Shown: piece by piece, positions 55,621-64,000 of the stretch
Layout of the letters: every line of letters starts with the position of its first letter
Position numbering within the stretch: the first letter of the stretch is position 1
Assembly (NCBI GenBank): GCA_947259225.1
Contig: CAMYLK010000006.1
Coordinates: 88,309-152,308 of the forward strand
DNA: 64,000 nucleotides
From: an uncultured Desulfobulbaceae bacterium
Lineage (GTDB): Bacteria > Desulfobacterota > Desulfobulbia > Desulfobulbales > Desulfobulbaceae
Direction of reading: 5' to 3'
The notes under the pieces: model-generated
Database searches by the model: none
Seen by the model: only the letters and a program-made list of their open reading frames with translations
Told to the model about the DNA's origin: nothing
Translations under genes and position numbers: made by a program

Positions 55621-55787
55621 TGTTCCCTCCACTCTTTTCTGATTCCTGGTTCGGTGCTCAGAAAAATATTACGCATAGGTTTCAATCGTAGTTAACGTGT
55701 TACATCATTATAGCATTCCACTGTTTTAACACAAATGACATGGCATCTTCAGGGTAAAATCCTGTTGACTGTTTCCTGTGCATGAGA

Positions 55788-56012
55788 TTACTGAGGGATT
55801 TTGTCCGCACCCTGTTTTTGCTGTGCCTTAACCCAACCCAGACGTATATAATAATGTTGACCACAGTTTTTCCATTTCTCGCATGAATCATCATGTTTCA
55901 CAATGTGTATGTCGGCTTTGTCATCACTTGCTGTATTGCGGGGTTCTTTGCAGTAGCCGCTAAATTCATCTTCGATTTTATAAAACTTGCAACTCATACA
56001 TATCTGGTTCAT
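55788..56012 (-). CDS. Small cysteine-containing protein, possible metal-binding
   Basis: 74 residues. ATG 56012 has GAGGT about 8 nt upstream. Cys pattern C-x2-C (MNQICMSCKFYK), then C near 21 and C near 44 and 50 (EFSGYCKEP; DDSCEKWKNC), which resembles small proteins of sulfate reducers with two metal-binding Cys pairs and a WVK-type tail (HYYIRLGWVKAQQK). Cytosolic by prediction. Function unknown. It lies alone between the Lys/Tyr-rich gene and the nrdJ promoter. Confidence 0.55.
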   Translation of the reverse strand: MNQICMSCKFYKIEDEFSGYCKEPRNTASDDKADIHIVKHDDSCEKWKNCGQHYYIRLGWVKAQQKQGADKIPQ

Positions 56013-56157
56013 GTGTTTTGTACCTCATGGCGTTAACGTTGTTATATTTATATTTTAAGCATGAAAAGTTAGGGATGCACATGTTTTTTTAAAGAGTTTT
56101 TGGTGCTTCTGAAGCTGAACTTGTTGAATTTGTGTTGTTTGCTTAATTTTACATTTT

Positions 56158-56173
56158 GCACAACATATTGGAC
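56158..56173 (+). promoter_or_regulatory. NrdR box 1 upstream of nrdJ
   Basis: Core CAACATATTG (56161-56170) fits the NrdR consensus C-W-A-x-A-T-x-T-W-G. Its partner lies 32 bp downstream (three helical turns), the spacing of paired NrdR boxes. Confidence 0.7.
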
Positions 56174-56181
56174 TTTTGTTC

Positions 56182-56211
56182 TTGAACTTACACTACATGT
56201 TGTGATATAAA
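56182..56211 (+). promoter_or_regulatory. nrdJ promoter with NrdR box 2 in the spacer
   Basis: TTGAAC (56182-56187), 18-nt spacer, TATAAA (56206-56211). The spacer contains box 2, core CTACATGTTG (56193-56202) in the 16-mer 56190-56205. NrdR, sensing dATP/ATP, would block this promoter directly. Confidence 0.72.
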
Positions 56212-56312
56212 GTCATAGTTGACTGTCAGGAACAGCTTTTCATGGTTGTCCTTTTGTCATGATACGAGATGAAGAAGGTGAACGAAAATTCAATTTCCTG
56301 AGGGGAGAGATG

Positions 56313-58487
56313 ATGACCGTTGATATGATCAAGCAGGAACTGACCAAAGCCGCCGAAACAGTTCTGGAGCGCCGCTATTACCTGAAAGATGAGAATGGCA
56401 GGGCTCTTGAGAACTGGGACACGCTTTGCCGCAGGGTTGCTGATGCTGTTGCAGATGTGGACAGGGAACAAGATGATTACGATTTTCTGCGGGACAGTTT
56501 TTTTAACATGATCTATCACCTTGACTTCCTGCCGAATTCTCCCTGCCTTATGAATGCAGGGACTGATCTCGGACAGCTTTCGGCGTGTTTTGTCCTTCCC
56601 ATTGAAGATTCAATGAATGGAATTTTTACCTCTATCCGGAATGGTGCTTTGGTTCATAAAACCGGGGGCGGTACGGGATATTCATTTTCAAGGCTGCGTC
56701 CAAAAAATTCAGCAGTTCAGTCAACCCAGGGGGTGGCTTCCGGGCCCTTGAGTTTTGCAGCTGTCTTTGATGCTGCTACAGAAACTATCAAACAGGGAGG
56801 TAAACGCCGTGGTGCAAACATGGGGGTGCTGCGAGTTGATCACCCGGATATCCTGGAGTTTATTTACGCCAAAGAGGACCAGACACGTTTTACCAACTTT
56901 AACTTCAGTGTTGCAGTAACCGATAAATTTATGGATGCGGTTAAAACAGGTCAGGACTATGATTTAATCGATCCTGCCGACGGGACTGTTGTAAACACAC
57001 TCAATGCCGCCAGCGTATTTGACAAAATTATTGATCTTGCCTGGCACAACGGGGAACCTGGTGTTTTGTTTGTCGATGCGGCAAATAGAGCCAATTCGAC
57101 ACCTCAGCTCGGGGATTTTGAGGCAACGAATCCTTGCGGGGAACAATGGCTTCTGCCGTATGAAAGCTGTAACCTGGGATCAATTAACCTGGGACAATAT
57201 ATTGTTGAACGTCAACTCGACTGGGATCGACTTGCTAAAACAGTACATCTAGCAGTACGTTTTCTTGATAATGTTATTGATTGCAACCGATTTCCCATTC
57301 CGGAAATTGCAGAAATGACGCAGAAGACACGTAAAGTAGGTCTCGGAATCATGGGTATGCATGATATGTTAATCCAGCTTGAACTTCCGTATGGGAGTGA
57401 TGAGGGCAGAAACTGTTCAGCCAAGGTTATGCAGTTTATCCGTGATGAGGCTGAAAAAGCATCCGTAGAGCTGGCTGATATGAAGGGTCCGTTCCCGGCA
57501 TATAATTCGCAGTTCAATCATTATCCCCCCAGGAGAAATGCTGCGCTCACTTCAATCCAGCCAACCGGCACAGTCTCAATGATTGCTGACTGCGCTTCCG
57601 GCTGTGAACCCTATTTTTCCATTGTCATGATGAAACATGTCATGGACGGCGATAAGCTCCTGATGGCCAACAAACACTTTGAACGTATAGCAAGGCAGGA
57701 GGGATTTTATTCGGAGGAACTTATGACCAGGGTTGCCGAAAGCGGTACTGTTATAGGTCATGAGGAGATACCTGAAAAATGGCAGGATATTTTTAGAACA
57801 GCTCAGGACATTTCACCTGAAAATCATATCAAGATGCAGGGTTTCCTGCAGACAAGCGGGGTGGACAGTTCTATAAGCAAGACCATCAACCTGCCATCAA
57901 CCGCGACCAGGGACGATGTCCGCCTTTCGTATGAGCTTGGTTTTGAACTGGGGTGTAAGGGGTTGACGGTTTACCGTGACGGGTCACGTGATTCCCAGGT
58001 CCTCAATACCGGTAAAGAATCGGATAATGATATGACTGCAGTAGTGAGCAGTCAGGGGGTTGTTCATAAAAAGAAACTGCCGGATGTCCTCAGTGCCAAA
58101 AGATACCGGCTCAAGGATGCTAACGAAAATACTATTTACTTAATCGTCTGCTTTGACGATAATGAAAATCCGATGGAGGTTTTTGCCAAGTTCCCTTTCG
58201 ATAACCGTGTAGATCTAAAAGATAAGTCAACTATGTGGACAACTACCTGCCGACTTGTCTCTTTGGCCCTGCGTTATCAGATCCCCATGGATGAGATTAT
58301 TAAACAGCTAGATCGTTCTAGTGGCCATATGCTTGATCTTCCTGCCCAGCTTGGTAAGCTCCTGAAATCGTTTATGGCCGGTACACAAAGGGGATTTTCT
58401 TCTGCATGTCCTGAATGCTCTGGGAAACTGGTTTTTGAAGAGGGGTGTGAGGTCTGTCACGACTGCGGATACAGCAAGTGCTCATAG
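56313..58487 (+). CDS. nrdJ: Adenosylcobalamin-dependent (class II) ribonucleotide reductase
   Basis: 724 residues from ATG 56313, 5 nt after GGGGAG; ATG 56310 and 56259 are alternatives. Opens [20 protein letters not shown]. Active-site blocks: [20 protein letters not shown], the glycine/serine loop with [35 protein letters not shown] (N-x-C-x-E catalytic trio) and [17 protein letters not shown]. The C-terminus has a zinc-ribbon-like C-x2-C pair ([22 protein letters not shown]) with redox-active cysteines. It reduces NDPs or NTPs to deoxynucleotides using B12 and needs no oxygen. Two NrdR boxes overlap its promoter. No B12 riboswitch is visible. Confidence 0.94.
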   Translation: MTVDMIKQELTKAAETVLERRYYLKDENGRALENWDTLCRRVADAVADVDREQDDYDFLRDSFFNMIYHLDFLPNSPCLMNAGTDLGQLSACFVLPIEDSMNGIFTSIRNGALVHKTGGGTGYSFSRLRPKNSAVQSTQGVASGPLSFAAVFDAATETIKQGGKRRGANMGVLRVDHPDILEFIYAKEDQTRFTNFNFSVAVTDKFMDAVKTGQDYDLIDPADGTVVNTLNAASVFDKIIDLAWHNGEPGVLFVDAANRANSTPQLGDFEATNPCGEQWLLPYESCNLGSINLGQYIVERQLDWDRLAKTVHLAVRFLDNVIDCNRFPIPEIAEMTQKTRKVGLGIMGMHDMLIQLELPYGSDEGRNCSAKVMQFIRDEAEKASVELADMKGPFPAYNSQFNHYPPRRNAALTSIQPTGTVSMIADCASGCEPYFSIVMMKHVMDGDKLLMANKHFERIARQEGFYSEELMTRVAESGTVIGHEEIPEKWQDIFRTAQDISPENHIKMQGFLQTSGVDSSISKTINLPSTATRDDVRLSYELGFELGCKGLTVYRDGSRDSQVLNTGKESDNDMTAVVSSQGVVHKKKLPDVLSAKRYRLKDANENTIYLIVCFDDNENPMEVFAKFPFDNRVDLKDKSTMWTTTCRLVSLALRYQIPMDEIIKQLDRSSGHMLDLPAQLGKLLKSFMAGTQRGFSSACPECSGKLVFEEGCEVCHDCGYSKCS

Positions 58488-58592
58488 CTCATCAGATAGC
58501 TTCTGAAAATACGGATCGGTTTTTCTTGAAATTCTCATCAAATTAAGAATATATTCCAGCCGAAATATAATACTACCGGCAGGAGAGAACCA

Positions 58593-59105
58593 ATGACGAA
58601 AATCGGACGGAACGAACCGTGCCCTTGCGGCAGCGGTATAAAGTATAAACGCTGTTGCCTGCGAAAAGAGAGTGAGAGTGAAACTTTATCTCCCGTGCAT
58701 CAGTTGAAGATTTCTTTGATGGCTGAAATTGAAAAAATCACGAATGCAGCACAGCGTAATGAGGAAATTGTACGAGAGCTTGGGGTTTTTATTTTTTGTA
58801 CTACTTCGAAAGGAGATGCATGGCTGCTTGAAATTGCCGAAAGCGATGCTGTACAGCTTGCCAGAGAAGGCAAACCTTTAGATGTCCCTGTTGACGAGAA
58901 TCCGGAAACAATAGAGATCAGCTGGAGTCATACCTTTGCCATTAAGGACCGTCAGTTTTACCTGACAGCATACGCCGATAAAACGGAAACCTGTCTGGAA
59001 AACATGCCCACACAGCGCATTCACGCTGCAATGAGAAGGATAAGAAAGAAATATTCTGAAGAACAACTGAGTCAGGTACATATCAGTTCACCTGAAACAG
59101 AATAA
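58593..59105 (+). CDS. SEC-C motif protein, unknown function
   Basis: 170 residues. The N-terminal [20 protein letters not shown] is the zinc-binding SEC-C motif otherwise found at the C-terminus of SecA. The other ~140 residues form an alpha/beta domain with no recognised catalytic motif. GGAGAG lies ~8 nt before the ATG. SEC-C domain proteins are thought to bind nucleic acid, SecA-like partners or ribosomes. It follows nrdJ by 105 nt and precedes the VanZ-like gene by 20 nt. No specific function can be given. Confidence 0.8.
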   Translation: MTKIGRNEPCPCGSGIKYKRCCLRKESESETLSPVHQLKISLMAEIEKITNAAQRNEEIVRELGVFIFCTTSKGDAWLLEIAESDAVQLAREGKPLDVPVDENPETIEISWSHTFAIKDRQFYLTAYADKTETCLENMPTQRIHAAMRRIRKKYSEEQLSQVHISSPETE

Positions 59106-59125
59106 ATATAGCAATGCTCCCCTGA

Positions 59126-59524
59126 ATGAAAGACAGTTGGCAGTGGTATCGATTTGTTCCCGTGACGTTGGTCATGGGAACAATTTTTTTTCTGTCTCAT
59201 CAGGATGGTTCACGTCTGGAGCTACCGCAAATACCCTATATTGACAAAGCCGCACATTTTCTAATGTACAGCCTTCTTTCAGGCTCGGTTCTTTACTCTT
59301 TCCCGGTGTATCTGCGTCAACATCATCCTGAACGGACAGGGATTGTAACCATCCTGTTTTGCATTGGCTACGGTATATCTGATGAATTGCACCAGTCTTA
59401 CATCCCAGACCGGGTAGCGAGTATGAGCGATCTCATCGCTGATCTGTCGGGTGCAGTTTTTACGGTTATATTATGGTTTCTCCTTTGCAGACGTCGCTTG
59501 CAGCACCTTCCTGGAAACAAGTGA
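59126..59524 (+). CDS. VanZ-family membrane protein
   Basis: 132 residues with about four membrane helices (WYRFVPVTLVMGTIFFLS; FLMYSLLSGSVLYSF; IVTILFCIGYGISDEL; GAVFTVILWFLLCR). The signature is IDKAAHFLMYSLL and ISDELHQSYIPDRVASMSDLIADLSGA. The family includes VanZ of teicoplanin resistance; most members are of unknown role in the envelope. It shares the gap with the SEC-C gene, and converges with hemB (25 nt). Confidence 0.85.
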   Translation: MKDSWQWYRFVPVTLVMGTIFFLSHQDGSRLELPQIPYIDKAAHFLMYSLLSGSVLYSFPVYLRQHHPERTGIVTILFCIGYGISDELHQSYIPDRVASMSDLIADLSGAVFTVILWFLLCRRRLQHLPGNK

Positions 59525-59549
59525 TTGAAGAAGAAAACCAATTAAGCAA

Positions 59550-60527
59550 TCAGGTATTGAGCAGTAATCGTCCCATATCTTTGGCAAAATAGGTCAGGAT
59601 AATATCTGCACCCGCACGCCTGATGGAGAGAAGCGTTTCAGCCATGACTTTTTCCCCATCGATCCAGCCTTTCTCAGCAGCAGCCTTAATCATGGCATAT
59701 TCCCCACTGACATGGTAGGCCGCTATGGGAAGGTCAAATTCATCATGCAGGCGGCTGATGATGTCAAGATAGGCAACTGCCGGTTTGACCATCAGAATAT
59801 CGGCCCCCTCTTCAACATCAAGCGTGGCTTCCCGAAGGGCCTCACGGCTGTTTGCGGGGTCCATCTGGTAACTGCGCCTGTCGCCGAATTGGGGCGCGCA
59901 GTCTGCCGCGTCCCGGAAGGGTCCGTAAAAATACGAGGCATACTTGACCGCATAAGACATGATGGGAACCATGTGGAAGTCATGTTCATCAAGAGTGCTG
60001 CGAATTTCAGCCACACGTCCGTCCATCATATCTGACGGAGCGACAATATCCGCTCCGGCTTTTGCGTGAGACAGAGCTGTTCGTGCAAGGATTTCAATTG
60101 TTGTATCATTATCAACCTGACCATTGACCAGACACCCACAGTGTCCATGGTCGGTATATTCACAGAGGCAGACATCGGTTACTATTGACATGTCCGGAGC
60201 TGCATTTTTCAATTCTTTGATTGCCCGTTGGATAATACCGTCTTTCGCATGGGCCCCTGATCCCATGGGGTCTTTGGTTTCCGGTAAACCAAATAGAATT
60301 ACAGACCTTACACCCGCTTCCATGCATTCTTTAGACTCATTGCCCAGTTGATCAACAGAAACTCTGTAAACCCCAGGCATTGAGATAATTTCTTCACGTT
60401 TTCCCTTGCCGGGCATCACGAAGATTGGATAGATCAGCTGTTCCGGGGACAGGCGGGTTTCCCTGATCAGGGAACGAAGATTATTATTTTGCCGCATCCG
60501 TCTTGGACGATATTCTGGAAAGACCAT
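59550..60527 (-). CDS. hemB: Porphobilinogen synthase (delta-aminolevulinic acid dehydratase)
   Basis: 325 residues. The metal site reads [17 protein letters not shown], with the Cys ligands of the zinc-type enzyme. The active-site lysines are in [14 protein letters not shown] and [12 protein letters not shown]. The [16 protein letters not shown]-terminus and SMPGVYRVS are standard. It joins two ALA to porphobilinogen, serving haem, sirohaem and cobalamin, the last needed by the class II reductase nearby. It starts 3 nt after the ntrX-like stop (minus strand), an order common in Desulfobacterota. Confidence 0.96.
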   Translation of the reverse strand: MVFPEYRPRRMRQNNNLRSLIRETRLSPEQLIYPIFVMPGKGKREEIISMPGVYRVSVDQLGNESKECMEAGVRSVILFGLPETKDPMGSGAHAKDGIIQRAIKELKNAAPDMSIVTDVCLCEYTDHGHCGCLVNGQVDNDTTIEILARTALSHAKAGADIVAPSDMMDGRVAEIRSTLDEHDFHMVPIMSYAVKYASYFYGPFRDAADCAPQFGDRRSYQMDPANSREALREATLDVEEGADILMVKPAVAYLDIISRLHDEFDLPIAAYHVSGEYAMIKAAAEKGWIDGEKVMAETLLSIRRAGADIILTYFAKDMGRLLLNT

Positions 60528-60530
60528 GCT

Positions 60531-61898
60531 CTACTCCCTCTCAAGTTCTATATTCAGAGACTTTAATTTTTTATGTAAATGGCTCCGTTCCATGCCAATC
60601 TGTTCAGCTGTTTGAGAAATATTTCCCTTGTTTTCCCGCAACTTTACAATCAGGTAGTCACGCTCAAACTGCTTTTTGGCATCCTTGTAACCATATTGAC
60701 TGTATTGATTGTGACTGACCGGAGGGGATGATCCATTTCGGGATTCCAGAAACAGAGTTACATCCTTTTCTGTAATTGATTTTCCCGGGGTCATTATCAT
60801 TACACGTTCGACAAGATTTTTTAACTCACGTATGTTTCCAGGCCATGAGTGGCGCATCAGTGCATGAACAGCTTCATTGGTGAATTTTTTTTTGCCAAGG
60901 CCCTTCAGGGAAAATTGGCTGAGAAAATCTTCAAGCAGGAGCGGGATATCCTCTATACGGGTATCGAGATCCGGGACGATGATCGGGACAACGTTTAATC
61001 GGTAGAACAGGTCTGCACGAAAAGTATTCTTTTCAATTTCATCTTCAAGATTTTTGTTGGTTGCAGCAAGGACCCTTACATCGACACTTATGGTCTTGCT
61101 TCCACCGACACGTTCAAATTTCTGTTCCTGCAGTATTCGCAAAACCTTGGCCTGACTTTTAAGACTCATATCACCTATTTCATCAAGAAAGAGTGTGGCA
61201 CCATGTGCCTGGTCAAATTTTCCCTGCCGGCTGTTAGTTGCACCGGTGAAAGCACCTTTTTCGTGACCGAAAAGTTCAGACTCTATGAGTTCTTCCGGTA
61301 TTGCCGCGCAGTTAACCTCAATCATTGGTCGGTCACTGCGGGTTGATTTACTGTGAATTGTCTGTGCGACGAGTTCCTTGCCCGTTCCATGTCCTCCGCG
61401 GATAAGCACAGATGCATCGGTTGGGGCAACCCTGTCGATCTGCTCGCGAAGCTGAAGGATAGCTGTGGATTTTCCAGTGAGCTCAGGTCTAGACGGTTTA
61501 CTGTCCCTGAGTATTTTATTTTCCCGTTCAAGACGGGCAACATGCAGTCCCTTACTGATGGAAAGCATGGTCTTGTCGTAAGAAAGAGGTTTCTCGATAA
61601 AATCAAAAGCCCCCTTTCTGGTAGCCTGCACTGCAGTTTCAATATTTCCGTGCCCGGAAATCATAATCACAGGAATGTCGGACCTTTTTTTTATCTCTTC
61701 GAGAGCCATCAATCCGTCCATTCCAGGCATCCAGATATCCAGCAGGACAAGATCAATTTCTTCCTGGTCTATGATAACAAGGCCATCTTCAGCAGAGGAA
61801 GCAGTAAGAGGTGTGTACCCTTCATCGGCTATAATACCGGACAAGGATTCCCGGATCGACTCTTCATCATCTATGATCAACAGGGTAGTCGTCGCCAT
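60531..61898 (-). CDS. ntrX: NtrX-like sigma-54-dependent response regulator
   Basis: 455 residues from ATG 61898 (a TTG six bases earlier is the alternative). Receiver (1-120) with [10 protein letters not shown] and phospho-Asp in [16 protein letters not shown]+ domain with Walker [17 protein letters not shown], the sigma-54-contact [17 protein letters not shown] and Walker [12 protein letters not shown]-terminal Fis-type [23 protein letters not shown]. It activates sigma-54 promoters when phosphorylated. The kinase gene is 195 nt upstream on the same strand; together they form an NtrYX-type pair, though the true signal may differ from nitrogen. Confidence 0.92.
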   Translation of the reverse strand: MATTTLLIIDDEESIRESLSGIIADEGYTPLTASSAEDGLVIIDQEEIDLVLLDIWMPGMDGLMALEEIKKRSDIPVIMISGHGNIETAVQATRKGAFDFIEKPLSYDKTMLSISKGLHVARLERENKILRDSKPSRPELTGKSTAILQLREQIDRVAPTDASVLIRGGHGTGKELVAQTIHSKSTRSDRPMIEVNCAAIPEELIESELFGHEKGAFTGATNSRQGKFDQAHGATLFLDEIGDMSLKSQAKVLRILQEQKFERVGGSKTISVDVRVLAATNKNLEDEIEKNTFRADLFYRLNVVPIIVPDLDTRIEDIPLLLEDFLSQFSLKGLGKKKFTNEAVHALMRHSWPGNIRELKNLVERVMIMTPGKSITEKDVTLFLESRNGSSPPVSHNQYSQYGYKDAKKQFERDYLIVKLRENKGNISQTAEQIGMERSHLHKKLKSLNIELERE

Positions 61899-61904
61899 CT
61901 TCAA

Positions 61905-62099
61905 TTGTATTGGCAGAGTTGCTGGAAATTTTATTTGGCAAGAACGCTGTGCACGATTTTCATTTCAAATTTGACGGCCTTAAAAAAAGTCGCTCCGCAG
62001 GTAATTGATACGTTATTAGTAGTTAAAACAGAGTTATAAAAGTTTAGCAGTGACGACTATTGCGAATTCGTCAGGTTTTAATTTTGTATCATCATCTTA
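61905..62099. other. Gap between the ntrY-like and ntrX-like genes
   Basis: About 195 bases, AT-rich, without a frame I can support. Could carry a second promoter for ntrX-hemB; no -24/-12 box is clear. Confidence 0.4.
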
Positions 62100-63830
62100 T
62101 CAGCTATCCAGAGGGAGCTCAATAATAAAGACGGCACCGGTTGGTCGGTTGTCTCGTACTCGTATAGAACCATTATGTTCAGTTACAATAGTGTTGGCAA
62201 TGGCCAGACCAAGGCCAGTGCCCGATTTTTTTGTTGAAAAATAGGGCTCGAAAAGGCGCATTTTTATACTATCACTGATCCCAGGGCCAGTATCAGAGAC
62301 TTCCATCACCACAGTATTTTCAGCATGGTTTATAAACAAGAGTAGTGATATTGCTCCTTCTACAGGAAGAACCGAGACACCATTGTCTAAAAGATTGATG
62401 AGGATCCGTTTAATTTGCACAGGATCAAAGGAAAACTCAGGTATTTTTTCTTGACAGGTCAGTGTGAATGTGATGTGTTTATGGGCTTCCCGATAAAGTA
62501 TGAGAATATCTTCTGCCATATTTGCAAGATCACCAGGCTTCTTTTTCACTTGTGGCATCCGTGCAAAGTCAGAGAATTCGCTCACCAGGCGTTTAATTTC
62601 CTCGACCTGGTTGACAATAGTTTTTGTGCATTGATCAAATATTTCACTGTCACCGCTTATGTTGTCAAGATATCGTTTGCGAAGCCGTTGTGCTGAGAGC
62701 TGGATTGGAGTCAGGGGATTCTTGATCTCATGTGCTATGCGGCGTGCAACTTCCTGCCAGGCAGCAAGGCGTTGCGCTTTTTCAAGTTTTGTCAGATTAT
62801 CAAAAACAATTACGTAGCCCAAGGGGAGTCCTTCATCATCAAGACGGGTGATATTAATAAGGAGTGAAAAAGTCTCGCCTTTACGGACGGTGAGCCGGAG
62901 ATGTCTTTCTATCGATTGTTTTCCTGAAGCATGTAATTCCTTGAAGAATCCTTCGATAATGGCAACATGGGGTCTAATGAGAACATTATGGAAATCCTGA
63001 CCCAGGAAATCCCCCGGTTTTATTTTTAATAATTCTTCTGCAAATTTATTAATTGTCGTGATCTTATTGTCATCATTTATTGCAATAACTCCAGCGGTAA
63101 CGTTTTTTAGAACTGTTTCCATGTAGTGTCTGCGCTGCTCGGAAAGTATGTTGCTGTCCTTGAGAGCATCATGGGCTTCTGCGAGTTTTCTGTTGCTGAC
63201 GGCCAGGTCCGATGTCATCTGGTTGAATGAATCGACAAGCAGGCCCATTTCATCATCGGATTCTTTTTCAAGTTGGAAGTCGAGTTCACCTTCGGCTACC
63301 CGCCGGGTGGCTTCAGCCAGCTTATTAATGGGTCCGGTAAGACCGTGTGCCACATAAAAACCGAACCAGATAGCTCCAAAGAGAATGAGGAGGGTAATAA
63401 TGAGCAGCATGATGATCAGGCTCAGTTTAATAGGTGCCTTGAGCATGACCAATTGTTTGTAATCATTCAGACCTTCTGAAATGGACTGCATTCTGACCAG
63501 CTGGTCAGAAGGAATCAGGATTGATGTGATAAGAAAATATGAATTTCCAGATCCTGCCCCGGGATTCATATGTATGATTGAACGGACAAGTTCACCAATC
63601 CCAGCATCCTGTGTAATAACCTGGGGTTTTTTATTATCCTGGGCCAGGCGCAGAGCTTCTGTCGGGATTTTTGGCATGACAGTATTGCGCACTCTTATTC
63701 CACGGGTGGTGACTATTTCAGCAGGGCTGTCATCCATTAGCGTCAGGGCATCCGGAACACCTGGTGGAGAATGCTGCAGGATCTGTATGAAAAGGTGCTC
63801 AATCTTCCTCTGACTTTCCGGGTTGGCCTG
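62100..63830 (-). CDS. ntrY: NtrY-like sensor histidine kinase, N-terminus lost at contig junction
   Basis: About 575 residues remain. The frame runs past the first Met (63737) back to ~63830 with kinase-like residues (KIEHLFIQILQHSPPGVPDA), then meets foreign DNA, so the true start and first membrane helices are missing. What is left: one helix (LSLIIMLLIITLLILFGAIW), HAMP (AHGLTGPINKLAEATRRVAE), a PAS domain with two Cys-free strands, the H-box ARRIAHEIKNPLTPIQLSAQ, N-box ILINLLDNG and G boxes DTGPGI and GTGLGLAIAN. Signals through the NtrX-like regulator downstream. Confidence 0.88.
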   Translation of the reverse strand, partial: QANPESQRKIEHLFIQILQHSPPGVPDALTLMDDSPAEIVTTRGIRVRNTVMPKIPTEALRLAQDNKKPQVITQDAGIGELVRSIIHMNPGAGSGNSYFLITSILIPSDQLVRMQSISEGLNDYKQLVMLKAPIKLSLIIMLLIITLLILFGAIWFGFYVAHGLTGPINKLAEATRRVAEGELDFQLEKESDDEMGLLVDSFNQMTSDLAVSNRKLAEAHDALKDSNILSEQRRHYMETVLKNVTAGVIAINDDNKITTINKFAEELLKIKPGDFLGQDFHNVLIRPHVAIIEGFFKELHASGKQSIERHLRLTVRKGETFSLLINITRLDDEGLPLGYVIVFDNLTKLEKAQRLAAWQEVARRIAHEIKNPLTPIQLSAQRLRKRYLDNISGDSEIFDQCTKTIVNQVEEIKRLVSEFSDFARMPQVKKKPGDLANMAEDILILYREAHKHITFTLTCQEKIPEFSFDPVQIKRILINLLDNGVSVLPVEGAISLLLFINHAENTVVMEVSDTGPGISDSIKMRLFEPYFSTKKSGTGLGLAIANTIVTEHNGSIRVRDNRPTGAVFIIELPLDS

Positions 63831-63872
63831 GTCGGGCTGTCTCCACGCCCTTCCCGCAAGTGGAGGCGGGCG

Positions 63873-64000
63873 ATGAGCGGATACACGAGCGACGTGGCCT
63901 TCAGCCCGGCGGTCAAGGTCTGGCAGGAGAAGATGGGCTCGCGCGCCGGCTATGCCCGGATGGAGCAGAAGGGCGGCTGGAAGGACCGCGTGACGGCGGA
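63873..64000 (+). CDS. Pyridoxamine 5'-phosphate oxidase-family protein, 5' part, foreign DNA
   Basis: ATG 63873 follows GGAGG (63862-63866) by 6 nt and runs open to the window end (42 codons). It reads SGYTSDVAFSPAVKVWQEKM and then SRAGYARMEQKGGW, the recognised N-terminus of a flavin-binding PNPOx-like family common in Rhizobiales. Base composition is far richer in GC than anything else here. With the frame of the ntrY-like kinase broken beside it, this end is best read as an assembly join to an alphaproteobacterial contig. Lateral transfer is the less likely alternative. Confidence 0.75.
   Translation, partial: MSGYTSDVAFSPAVKVWQEKMGSRAGYARMEQKGGWKDRVTA

Noticed and set aside
56020..56312. 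Possible cobalamin riboswitch before nrdJ
   Set aside because: No B12-box-like sequence and the leader after the predicted start is too short; NrdR boxes explain the region better.
61353..62039. 228-codon plus-strand frame across the ntrX-like gene start
   Set aside because: Antisense to the receiver and AAA+ region of the regulator; no ribosome site.
63481..63813. 110-codon plus-strand frame near the window end
   Set aside because: Antisense to the kinase gene, without a ribosome site; the only real plus-strand gene there is the foreign one at 63873.

Overview
The window is a gene-dense bacterial chromosome segment from a Gram-negative anaerobe. Lipid A flippase, O-antigen ligase, a complete type II secretion set, a B12-dependent class II ribonucleotide reductase, several CxxCH (haem c) proteins, a UGA-containing SelW-type selenoprotein and an NtrY-NtrX-hemB block together point to Desulfobacterota, probably the Desulfobulbales. 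This placement is inference; no rRNA is present. The last ~170 bases are much richer in GC and read as an alphaproteobacterial gene start, so the window probably ends in an assembly chimera and derives from a draft or metagenomic contig.

Layout. 1-2.8 kb: end of an IMP cyclohydrolase, purN, pyrR and a GAF/histidine-kinase-like protein. 3.0-5.2 kb: U32 peptidase (RlhA type). 5.3-12.4 kb: lipopolysaccharide block (GT9, MsbA, WaaL, GT4, a decayed methyltransferase, WecB). 12.4-23.6 kb: type II secretion genes I-J-K-L-M-N-C-D-E in one run, then gspF inverted; gspG, gspH and the prepilin peptidase are not here. 23.9-24.6 kb: a selenoprotein gene hidden by its in-frame TGA, and a DtxR-type regulator. 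24.8-27.5 kb: recN and a PP-loop tRNA thiolase-like gene. 27.8-38.7 kb: mostly minus-strand accessory genes (cell-envelope protein, HD-GYP, dCMP deaminase, hydrolase, PEP synthase regulator, small dihaem protein, lipoprotein, FAD reductase, TerC), with one plus-strand haem-sensing diguanylate cyclase facing the HD-GYP gene.

39.0-47.4 kb: purA, rpoZ, dnaJ, moaC, dksA-like, galT, a lone receiver, a FolE2 homologue that has lost its catalytic residues, and glyS. 47.7-53.9 kb: tRNA-Leu, tig-clpP-clpX-lon (one protein-quality-control unit), tRNA-Val, tRNA-Asp and a strong terminator. 54-56 kb: an island of small unknown or exported proteins. 56.2-59.5 kb: nrdJ behind two NrdR boxes, a SEC-C protein and a VanZ-like protein. 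59.5-63.8 kb (minus): ntrY-like kinase (cut by the contig junction), ntrX-like sigma-54 activator and hemB.

The clearest new observations are the unannotated SelW selenoprotein at 23877-24107, the FolE2 paralogue without metal ligands, the NrdR-box promoter of nrdJ, the frameshifted methyltransferase remnant, the rearranged T2SS cluster with a secretin-TPR fusion, and the chimeric right end. No CRISPR array, prophage or insertion sequence was seen.
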